A stretch of DNA of 64,000 nt from Symsagittifera roscoffensis (lineage: Eukaryota; Xenacoelomorpha; Acoela; Convolutidae), in the NCBI RefSeq assembly GCF_963678635.1, contig NC_087066.1, positions 65,693,277 through 65,757,276 of the forward strand, written 5' to 3'. Shown here one piece after another: positions 37,701-49,700 of this stretch. Both the position numbers and the translations under genes were made by a program. Position 1 is the first letter of the stretch; every line of letters starts with the position of its first letter. The notes beneath the pieces are model-generated. The model made no database searches and was not told the origin of the DNA. It saw only the letters and a list, made by a program, of their open reading frames with translations.

Positions 37701-40700
37701 GGTTTTTGAGCGGTTTTTTAAGCAAGATTTGAGCGGTTTGAGCGGTTTTTCCTAAAAAAAAGCCCAAACCGCTCAAACAGCTCAAATCTTGCTTGAAAAC
37801 CGCTCAAACCGCCCATATCTTGAGCGGTTTTTGAGCGGGATCTCGACCTGGGAACGAAATCAGCATAGAATTGGAAGTAATGTGTTTTTAAATGAGAGCA
37901 TAGCACTTTTCACTTTTTCGCGATGTTGTAAAAAGCCATCATTTAATCTTTAACTTCGGCCCACCAAAAATGAACCGATTGAAAAAATCAGATGTTGATT
38001 GGATGAGGTCTAAACCCACAAAAAACACCACACTGTATAATTTCGAATTTTTAGATGTTTTAAAAAATTACTGCATGTTCTTTCAAAAAAGGCAATGAAT
38101 TGATTTTTGATTCAATTCTGATGAAAGGTATCAGTTCCATTGATAAGTAAAAAGAGGCATTTTGTCGATTGTGTGGAGCTCGTGATATATCTATCTATTA
38201 AGTTTCTACAATAATTCATAATGTTGTTATAAGTTTTTACGCATAATTCTTGAAGCATAATGCTTGATTAATTCAGAAAAGGTAAAGTTACCCACTTTGT
38301 GGGGGAAAATTTTGGCTGCGAATTTTGAAAAATAAGTTGCACCACAAAAATTCTGGTGAAATTCTTGACAACTTTTGTTCGCTTCATTTTTTGTCTAATC
38401 TTATCGCAATTTCAGAAAAAAAAAACTTTTGAAATTTGTTTGTTTTGCCCGGATATTTTAAATCAGCACTGTGTACAGCGGCGGATCTAGGATTTTCAAA
38501 AAATGGGGGGGGGGGGGGGGGGGGGGTTAGCGGATTTTCAAAAAATGTTCGAAAATTTTGACGACCTTTTTTTTTAGGTCGACCAAATTGATTTTCCGAG
38601 CTCTCCTAAAGCACTAAAAAGACGCAGGCAAATTTTTGAAAAAACAGGTCAAAAAGGCCGTTTTTGGGAATTTTTGAAAATTTTGACAAAAAAAAATCAC
38701 TTTTTTTTGGCGCGCGCTCCCCCTCAAAGTTAGTATTTATTGGCGCCAAAGGCACCTTCAGAAAAATTTTAGGGTCGGTCGGACAAAAATGGATTTCTTA
38801 AAGAGTACCAAAGGACCCTTTGGAACGGCAGGGAGTCGAATCCCTGAAAGTGAGGCGTTCGCCCCCCCCCCCCCTTCACCTAAAACCGCCCCTGACTGTT
38901 TATGTAAATTAATAATTCGTTATTCTTAAGTTTTATTTTGTTTAATAACGTTTTTCACATTGTCTTTTGGCTCTGTTTGTTTATTGGTAGTTTCACAAAG
39001 CACTTTGGCAGTCGCACAATCCATTATTCAGATAGTATTTTTGATTAAATGGACAATATAATCAAATTATTGGCTCTCTGAATTGGTTCTGTTATCGATT
39101 GAGATCGGCTTCATTCAGATCCTGGGGGCTTCAATACAATAGCAAAACTTCTTTTTTGAAGCGAGCTGATCTAATTTTAGACGTTAAAAGGAAACTCTGC
39201 TGAACTGTTTGAAATCCCTATTTTATCCATTTTGTAGTATACCTCATTGGGCTCCATACTATTGATTTTTTCTTTCAATTGCAAAAATTGTACAGAAATA
39301 GATTATGATAGATAATAATCATAGTTTTTTAAGGTGGGGAAACATTTTGAAAGGCATGTATAACACAAAGCATAAGTTTTGCAATTAAATGAAGAATCAA
39401 AAGCACAAAAATTGTTAAGAAAATTTTTCAATTATGTGAGCAAAATAGAAAGTAACAATCATTTGTGTTAATAACATCTGAAAAATGTTTTGATAACATC
39501 CTTAAAATGTGGATGCTGCCAAACTACTTTGCAGAGCTTGCTCAAGTGACATTATCTGTTGAATGCGTGAGAAGGAGCCTTGTATTATTCAATTTGTTTT
39601 TCTTTTCAAAAAGTTTTTTTGCTACTCCACCGAACTATCCGATCTGTAGTCCGGGTAGGGGGTATATGGTGCACATGAACATTGAAAAAGCTGAGTTCTG
39701 ATTGTTTTTAACCTAGGTCCATATGTACAGAAAATTGTATGAATTTCTTTGATGAGCATTTTCCCATATATTATAATATAACGTTTGTGACCGAAATCAA
39801 GTAATCAAGACCTTGGTTTACTCAAAGGTAGAGTCACCAAAAGTTGGACTGCCTTGCATTTATAATTTAAAATTTTTTTTTAATTTTAAGTTTTAATTAA
39901 TGAGACATCGATAATTAAAACTCATGCCATGCAAAAGAAGTCGGTGTTTTCAAAATTTTTGAAAAAAACTATCCAGCGAAAAAGAAACAGAATTCAAAAC
40001 TCATATGTCCAAGACTATGTCTTACACACAAACAATTGCATGCAAAAATTTTTTGGGAAAATGTTGCTTAAGTACAAACTCCGGGTAGATTTTGGTGGGG
40101 CAATTTCAAAATTCCTTAGTTTTTTACTTAATCAAAAATTATTTGTTGTCGCTATCAAAAGCTGCCTATCATACGATTTTCATATATGGGAATTGTATGA
40201 CAAGCTTTTTTCCAAAAAATAATCAAAATTCGTTGGTATCGATATTTTCGAAGTTCATTAACACTGACTGCTTTGTTTGCCTTTTTTAGGCTCATTTTTA
40301 GATTTTGACAATTTTTATGACCAAAAAAGCTTTAAAAAATGCTTTTTATGTAGTTCCCATATGTTGAAATAGTATGATAAGCAAATTTTCCATACACTTG
40401 TTGAACAGAATTGTATGGTGAGCATTTTCGGTGCATGGAGGTCAACTCGGGCAGATGTTAATAAAAATAGTTCAGTGGGATAGTAACAAAATTAGTTCAA
40501 TTTGTCCGGTGGATTTGGTGGGATTCGTTGATGGAAGTCGTTGGGTCAAAGAGGAATTCCATCCTCTGATGCGTTCGGCAACCTCATCACCAAAATTCAA
40601 AAATGTCATTTTTTTGAGAATCGGATCTTTTTAACTAATATACACCCTTTTGCAAAAAGGGGAAATTTGTTTAGGTACAAAATTCACATATGCCTAGTCT

Positions 40701-43700
40701 TTAAATTGTTTTTCCGACTTTCGTAACTAAAGTAACGGAATATTTGTGCTTGGCGTGGTTTTTTTTTTCAAGCAAACTTCTACATTTTAGCTAGCCATTT
40801 TTGACGGCATTTTTATACTAGTCAAAACGTATTGTTCTCCTGAGCTTAAGAATAAAAAAGTATTTCACGATTGATCATTTTTGTACAGTTATTATGAGTG
40901 TTGAAATTTTGCTTTTTTGAAATAGTATGTTGAAATAGTATGATAAGCAAATTTTCCATACACTTGTTGAACAGAATTGTATGGTGAGCATTTTCGGTGC
41001 ATGGAGGTCAACTCGGGCAGATGTTAATAAAAATAGTTCAGTGGGATAGTAACAAAATTAGTTCAATTTGTCCGGTGGATTTGGTGGGATTCGTTGATGG
41101 AAGTCGTTGGGTCAAAGAGGAATTCCATCCTCTGATGCGTTCGGCAACCTCATCACCAAAATTCAAAAATGTCATTTTTTTGAGAATCGGATCTTTTTAA
41201 CTAATATACACCCTTTTGCAAAAAGGGGAAATTTGTTTAGGTACAAAATTCACATATGCCTAGTCTTTAAATTGTTTTTCCGACTTTCGTAACTAAAGTA
41301 ACGGAATATTTGTGCTTGGCGTGGTTTTTTTTTTCAAGCAAACTTCTACATTTTAGCTAGCCATTTTTGACGGCATTTTTATACTAGTCAAAACGTATTG
41401 TTCTCCTGAGCTTAAGAATAAAAAAGTATTTCACGATTGATCATTTTTGTACAGTTATTATGAGTGTTGAAATTTGCTTTTTCGGCAAATTTGGGATGGT
41501 TAACGCGCGATATATTTCGCGCTATTAACGTGTAAGCGGATGTTTAATCCGTCTTAGAACTCGTTGAATTGGTTGTAGGAAGATTTTTAGCCATAATTGA
41601 ATTGTTACTAGGCCGAAACCTATTACCCGGGTTGACCTCCATAAACCAAAAATACTTATCATACAATTCCACACATCATGTGTACGGAAGAATGCTTGTC
41701 ATACCATTTTTGTACAATTTCGAAAAATGGTTGAAAAAAGTCATAAATTAATTTCTGTGGCTGTTTGATTATAATAAAACAATCGTGTGATGAAAAAACT
41801 GAGTCTTTTGTTTTTTGAAAAAAGAGCCTATTACACAATGCTTATGTGGCTCATTTTTTTGACGGCGAAGTAATTTTTAAATCAAACTTGTGCTCAAACA
41901 ATTATTTTCCAAAAAAAATAACGTAGACCTGGATACACTTGTAGAATTTTTTTCCCTCTTCGCTGGGTATGTTTTTTTTCAAAAACACTTAAAACTCTTA
42001 TTTCTTTTTATGGCATGTTTATGTTTGCCTTGACCAATGTCTGATAGTTTGAAAATTCAAATTTTAAAACAAGTCATTGTTGAAACATTTTGCCAAAAAT
42101 TAAAAGTTTGCTACAAGACGGTCTGTTTGTTTGTTGTAAAAGCAAAACGGTTCGTTGTAAATACAAGACGTTCCAACCCTTGGTGTTTTGAAGAAACCAA
42201 GATCTTTGCATTTGCTTTCAATTACAAACACAACCCAAATTTTTTCAGAAATTAAATTTAGAAAAAAAATCAACTTTTTGATTTATGGAAAAAATTTTAT
42301 CAAACAATTTTCATATATGGAAAAAAGCTGGTCATAGAAATTTCATACAATTTTCTGTGCGTATGAATTTCTATGGCAAGAAGTTTTTCATATATGAAAA
42401 TTGTATGATAAAAAATTTAGGTCACTTTGTACTTTATATGACGTACATAAAAAACTCCCCAAATTTTAAGTTTTTCTTTTTAAACTTTTTTTACATTTGA
42501 TTTTTTCATGTTATTACTGTTTCTTAGACCTTAAAAGGCAACCAAAACATTCAGGGTTTCGCCATGATACGAGCAGTCTTGTTTCTTTCTAGGGGTGGCA
42601 ATTCGTTACTGGGTATTCTATGGGGGATAGTTAACATTTTGATCACATACAACCGAAGCAAGCATAGCTCAATAGAGGCCTTGGCACATTTTCTGAAATT
42701 GGTATTGGCCTGATATACGAGCAGTCTTGTTAATCTTTTATTTGGATAACAAAAGACTGGCCGAAAAAAAATTAAATCGGCTATGACAAAAATGACCTGA
42801 ACTATTTCTTTATTCAAACTGAACCACCGCTGACGTATAAATACAGCTTTCCTATGCTAATCCGAAAAAGGTGCAATTAGTTTATGATTGTATTTAAAGA
42901 GACTAGAGGCTCATTAGACCTCTTGTTTAAAATGTCTAGTTCAAAAGCAGGCAGCTGAATGCGAAAGAGAGGAATTTTCAGAAAAAATGGACATGGGAAT
43001 ACGTTAACATCTTAAAAAGAGATTCAACACTTTTTGTTCCGACTTTCGAAAGCGGTAGTTTTGGAGTTCTGACTTTTTGCTGATTTTTTATTTACACAGA
43101 CTACGGCGACAAAAATAGTTACTGTGGACACATTTTTATACATCGCTGTGGAAATATCGACTCCTTGGGCGCAAAATCAAAAAGATATTTCATTTTCTAT
43201 TACTTCTGGTAAATTTTCAGTTAGGGAGTATAAAGAAGATAAATTAGCAGAAAAAAAAATATATTTTTTTAATGATTCTTCAACAGAAAACAAATTGCAA
43301 CTCCTGTTCGAGTGAAAAGAAACTCAGCAGGGAACATCTATTGGATTCACAAAATATTATTGATTGTATTTACAACCCAAATTGATCCGAAAACTATTTT
43401 TGCGACCGTTGTCCAAACTTTTTCTAGCCCTAGTGAAAAGTCTTTCTGCACCGTTAGTCATACATACCAGAATCCAAATCAAAATCGATATCAGCAATAT
43501 TTTGAGTGAATACCAAGACAGACTGCTAGACAGATAATATTGAAAAACTAAGAATTTTGGACGATATCAAAGATCAAGTGTGAAAATTTGAGTCTTACAA
43601 AATAAATGCGACCGAGCAGCTAGCATCAATTTTATTTGGACCGATTTCAGTCAGCAGGATTCTAACGAAAGTCAGAAAAAAACTTAGTTCCATATATTGC

Positions 43701-46700
43701 TCCGACGAAAAATTAAGTGTATTTTGAAACATCTAAAAAAATATATTTAAAATTTGGTTAACCTAATTTTGAGATTATATCTATGATGGCGTGAGATTAT
43801 GCGCAAAAATTTTAATGAGAGAAGAAATATCCGGCTCTCAAAAACATTCTTTTTTAATTTGAGGCCCGGAAATTGTTTAGATTAACTGTTCCGACCTTCT
43901 AAGGAAACGCATTACTTGTGCTTGGTGTGGTTTTTTATTCAATCAGTTTTCGTCTATTAAAATAATAATTTACAACAAAACATTTTAGTCCCCACTGAAG
44001 ATATCGACTCCCTAAAATCAAATTTAAAAAATTATTTCACTTGAAGGGGACCCTTTGGGTAGGTAGGGGGTCGAATCGCTGAGGGGAAAGGTCATCCGCC
44101 CCCCCCCCCTAAATCCGCCCCTGTTCACTTCCAATCATTTTTTGCAAAATTTAAGGTTGCAGTCGATTATAATACAAAGCTAAATTGGTAGTCGATTATA
44201 TCAAATAAGAGCAGGGGCTTAGCAAAAAACATCAAAACAAAAGTAAGATAAAAATAACGCACTTCAACTTTTTTTACACAAACTTTACAAACATGCATCA
44301 AAATTGTTTCTGGTTTATGATTTGGTTGGCACTTTTTCAAATTGACTTACAACTTTGTATATCAGCCTCATTTACAGCTTAAGTAATACAACTTTCACTT
44401 CAGTTTTACGCTTGCAAAACATCTTTTTAGTGGGTATAAACAAAATACCAGAAGGAGCATGTTAAATTGGTTCGAATTTGGAACTCTCGGTCAAAGTAAC
44501 TGCAGTGCAAACTAATCTAAACCAAAAAACGAGACTGCTCGTATCATGCAAAGCCTTGAATGTTCCGACTGCCTTCTAAGGTTTATGGAGCAGTAATAAC
44601 ATAAAAAACATAAAAAGTTTAAGTGAAATAAAAAATGAATTTTTTTTTCTAAATTTTGAAATTTTTTCTTTGAAAATCATCTCCCACACGCCATGTAAAG
44701 TTCAAAACAATAGATTTAGCTATTTGTAACAAATCATTTGTTGCAAATAAGCTTCTTTCAACCAACTTGGAATGATTTCTAAGACGGATTAGATCTCCGC
44801 TTACGCGTTAATAGCGCGAATTCTATCGCGCGTTAATTGTACCAAATTGGCCAAAATGGCAATCTTTAAACTCCCATAATTTTACAAAAAAAACCAAAGG
44901 TGAAATATTATTCAAGTTTAAGCTCAGGACAACAATACCCTTTGAATGATGTAAAAAAATTTCCGTCAAAATGGCTAGTTAAAAAGTCGAAATTTTTATG
45001 AAAAAAAAACCCACACCGAGCACAAATATTCCGTTATTTTCTTGGCAAAAGTCGGAACAATTAATAAGATTGCTCGTATAAGGGCAAAGCTCCGAACTTT
45101 CCGACTGCCTTTTGATGTCTATGGAGCAGTGTTAACAAGAAAAGATTATATGTAATAGAAAATGTATATTTTTTAGGTTGATATTTTTTGAGAAAACCAT
45201 CCCCCACACGCCCTATAATGTACATAAGGACAAATTTCATAGCTAGTAACAAATCGATTATGGCAAATAAGCTTCCCTCAACCAGTTTGGAACAATTTCT
45301 AAGACGGATTAAATCTCCGCTTACGCGTTGATATTGCGAAATATATCGCGCGTTAATTGTCCCAAATTGGCCAAAATGGCAATCTTTATACACCCATAAC
45401 TTTACAAAAGAAGATCACAAGTGAAATATTTTTCAAGCATATGCTCAGGAAAACAATACTTTTTGATTGATAAAAAACTTTTGTCGAAAATGGCTAGTTG
45501 AAAAGTCAAGATTTGTCCGAAGAAAAAACTCCACCCCGAGCACAAAGATTCCGTGCTTGATTTTGGGCTGCTCACCTGGACTCGTGCAATAGCAAGGCGG
45601 AGATTTGATCACCTCGCCATCGCTCCCAAACTAAGTTGCAAATAAAAAGTGTCAAAAAAACCAATAAGAGCTGGTTCTGAAATCTGACATATGTATGAAA
45701 TTTGCATTACTGCAGCGTTTTACCGTTCAATTTTTTGGATGAAATGGTATGGCCTGCATTTTCCATCTGTGGATGTCAACCGGGATTTATTGATCACATG
45801 ACTGTATTTTGCGCGTGATCAGGTCGGCCTGAGTGCACAAGTTTCCAGTTTGGTCACGTCTCTTCTGCTGGTGGATTTGCCGATTGCAGGACTCATTCTG
45901 TTCTACGGGGTCATATGTGTGAAACTATGGCGCAGTGTGTCCACACACAAACAACTGCAGGAGACCACAGCTGCTGCTGGTGGTCGTAGCAGCAGCAACA
46001 AAAGCAGCAACAGCGCTGCAATGGTCAAAGGGAAATCTTTGGCAAACATAAGCGATGCCTCCGGGAGTGGGAACAGCATCAACACAAATAACAATAACGG
46101 AGAATGGTAAAAGCACTTTTGAGCATTCAAATAATTTTTGTCGCTTTGGTTATTTATTGCAAAAGGTTTCCGAATGGTATTAGAAAAATAATAATACTCC
46201 GAATAAATTATAGTTCAAAAATATATTTAAAACTCAAAAAAAAAATAAAAATTTTTTGTCAAATTTTCGCTTGTTGATTTTTTCAATAAGAGGAGATTGA
46301 CTTTGGTGATAAACTACATAAACTTGAAGTCAATCCATGTGAAAAACGGAAAAATTCAGATCAGTTTTTCTCGAAACTGAATGAACTTCTATAAATTTTA
46401 CCATTTTTTCATTTTTTCTCAAAACTGAGTGAATCTCGGCTGAAAGATCTTCAATTTGATACCACTTTTGGGCTTCTACGAGTTTTTTGGGAGGTAATCA
46501 AAACTGAGAAAAACCATACCTATCCACATAGTTCTTTCTGAAGTGGTCGGACCCGGAACAATCAAGTTAATATAAAAATTAATAACAAAACAAATTGAAT
46601 ATTGTTGTTTTTTTTCTGATTTTTTTCTTAGCGAGTTTCCGACTTGCTTCGAAAAAGTTATGATATCGTTATGACAATTTCATTTACTATTTTTTCACTT

Positions 46701-49700
46701 TTTTCTCTCTCCAAATGCGCAACTGTCTTGAAATTTTTTCAGCTCCAAAATTTAAAAATCTGGTGAAATTATATAGAAAAATTGGGAAATAAATATCTTT
46801 TACTGACATTTTAAGCACTTGCACCAACAACAACAAGCAGACCTACAATCGTAAGTATATCAAGAACAACAGCGTCACAAGATTAAATATCAGAGTTATC
46901 AACAAGAACAACAACAAAGCACCTATCGCCTCAATGGATGAAAGTGACGAAAAGCTGTTCGGAAATGAATTGACAGTTCCCTCCAGAGCCGGAGAGGGAT
47001 CGAACTCGGGATCTGTGGGCGAAAGCGCGGGTGCATCTTACTTGAAAAATAGTAATGATATTATCAAATCCTGTCTGGTCAGCGAGAAGAATAAAGATGA
47101 ACGGAACAACAGAAGGTGAGAAAAAAGTTCAATTTTATTGTTTCCAGCTATAATTATTTAGGCCCATGAGAACAATCTCTCCCCTAAATAGACCAGGCGA
47201 ACAATCTCCATCCTAAAACTACATGTCGAATCCGATTGAAACAGTAAGGCCTGCATGTACTATATGCTTAAATCGGATTGGCTGAAAATATTAGTGTTAA
47301 CCAAGTGAACTGTCTCCTCCCTGTTTTGATTTGAGGGGAGATAGGTCACTGAACTTGGTTACTCATTTCTCTTAGTTAATTAATTCTTTCTCACGAGTAT
47401 GAATGATGAGTCAGGGTCGGATCTAAGATTTTTTCGAGGGAGGCGTAAAATTTATTATTCAAAAGATATTTTAATCGGGCATATAAATTTAGTGAAAATG
47501 TAGATCAAGATAACAACCCACCCCCCCCCCCTCCCTCCATAGATAAAATTAAGATCCCCCACCCCAGCGTTCACATTAAATTAAAACTGCTATAAGCGCT
47601 GCTTATAAAATGCTCTATTCTGATTGGCTGAACATTCCAACTCAGAACCAAGTTAACATGCAACTCCTGAAGGAGGATGTTAACTTGGTCCAAAAACGTT
47701 TCCGACTAATTTTCAAAATTGAATTAGCAGATGCCCTACGTGACTTGGCGCATAAGCAGTAGTTTTTTACTGTAAAACAGTAGCAGCGGATACCGAAGTT
47801 GTTTAAATTTGTTGATACAGTCACGGGACATAGAAAATGCTAATTTTTGGTTTCAACGAGAAAATACACACATTTTTTCTTCACGTTTTGTTCGTTTTCT
47901 CTGCATCTATTTAAGATACAGGGTTTGAACTTTGACAAACGGTCGATGAAATTATTTGAAAGGGCTTATCTGGGCCAAAATTTGAGAAACCTTGTTGTGA
48001 AGGTGTATATTAGATAGCATATCATAACTAGTTTTAGAGGTGTTCTTGTTGTAAAAACAACCTCACAAACTATGAAGGAATTGGAATTTATGGGCTCAAG
48101 TTAGTTTTTAGGAAGCTGATGAGCCTGACTTACTTATTATGTTGCCTAAAAATGACAAATAACAGAATTAACAAAATTACTTGGTCCCATTTTTCCTTTT
48201 TTTCTGTGACTGATATCTTGAAGTTTCAGGTTTGTTTAGGATCTTTTTATCACACCACGCACAAAAAAAAACAACGCTAACTTGAAAAAAAAACAAGAAA
48301 AATTTTTTAAATTATTTTTAAGGAAAATGGTCGGAATTTACTGTGCTTATTGCACAGCTACCGGCTATCTTTGTTCTGTTAAGTTATCGACCATATCAAA
48401 CACCCTGCAAATGGCGTGATCTGTAACTTCAACGTTTGTCTGAAAATAAAAGTTGACGTTTTTCGGTTCAACTATAGCAGGATTGTAGTAACAAGTAATC
48501 CCACAGACATAAATAAACGGGATAGTTAAAGCAAGACTGCCTACTGTGCACATAGTCTAAAATGTTCCGACCAAATCACAGAGAGAAAGTTTGCACCGCT
48601 CCAATCGGTTCGAATCACGACTAAACATGCTTTAAAAACATACCGTTTTTTTCAAATTAGAGTCGTTTTTCCTGGGGTGCGATAAAAAGGTCTGAACGAA
48701 AAAAAAAAACGATTAGGCTTATTTGACAGGCATAATCAAATTCGCCAATTTGTAAACTGTTTTTGTGAAAAAAAATCTAAGAAAAAACCGTTAAAATGTT
48801 CAAAAAATTTCGCAAATTTTTACTAGAGTTTTTGAAGATTTTTTTTTCGAAATGTTGAAGTTTTTGATTTTCAAAATGGCGCTAGAAACGCATATTACTA
48901 TTTTTGCCCGAGTAAAATTAAGTTTTCGCGGCTCAAATAAGCTATTTAAAGCCTGCACGCTGACCTTATTAGCTCGAAACTAGACACAAAATCAAAAATG
49001 TCACACTGATTTTTTCGACACCGAGAAAAAAAAATTGAAATTTTTAAATTTCGTTCAAATGACGACTAAGGGACTTTTATATGCTATTTAATTCGACCAA
49101 TTCCGATGATTAATTGCGGTACCTGATTTTGCCTGGAAAACAAAAAAAAAGAAAAAAACTAAAACACTGGAATACAAAATTTCTCCGCGTTTTTCAAATA
49201 GTCGGAACAAAAATATAGGTGTTACTCAAAATTTATATGCCTGAAACGTATCTTTTGACAACAGGTAAGTGCACAAGCAAAGTTAAAGTCGTTGACTGTC
49301 ATAATTTTAGCCCTTTTTAAAGCTTTTTTCCGCAGATAAAAGATCACTTTTTATAACTTTCAAAAAACTAAATATCCTGTAGTAGATTTTGACAAAAATG
49401 CATTTTTTCCACTTATTTACTCCGAAGGAATTTTTCAGAGGGAAACTTGAGTCCACATATATTTTCAGAAAATTTAAAACTGGAATTGGAAGCAGGCAGC
49501 GTGAAACTGCGCCTCAACCTTGAGCCATTTTCAGATTTTGGATGATCTGCATTGCATCGATTTTTTTCCCATTATTTTGTCGGTTCAAACTGCAGTGAAA
49601 TTAAAGCTTCTTTTATTAATAAATAGGAAGCAAAAGTTTAAAGCTACACAAAAAGTACAAAACATATTCGGCTAAACAATTGATTTATTGACGAATTTTT

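Larger units (their letters stand above)
31159..45822 (+). other. Intron between the TM4 and TM5 exons (14.7 kb)
   Basis: GT (31159) to AG (45822), phase 0. It contains a dead LINE, the AACCGCTCAAA palindromic cluster, the intact family-C MITE, the 566-bp tandem duplication and a head-to-tail family-A pair close to the 3' end. Confidence 0.85.

Noticed and set aside
40431-41292. Two pairs of identical small proteins (67 and 61 codons)
   Set aside because: They are copies created by the 566-bp tandem duplication and run into a transposon fragment; no coding bias.
45903-46130. Antisense Leu/Ala-rich frames opposite the TM5 exon
   Set aside because: They are reverse readings of the Ser/Ala/Asn repeats of the receptor loop.
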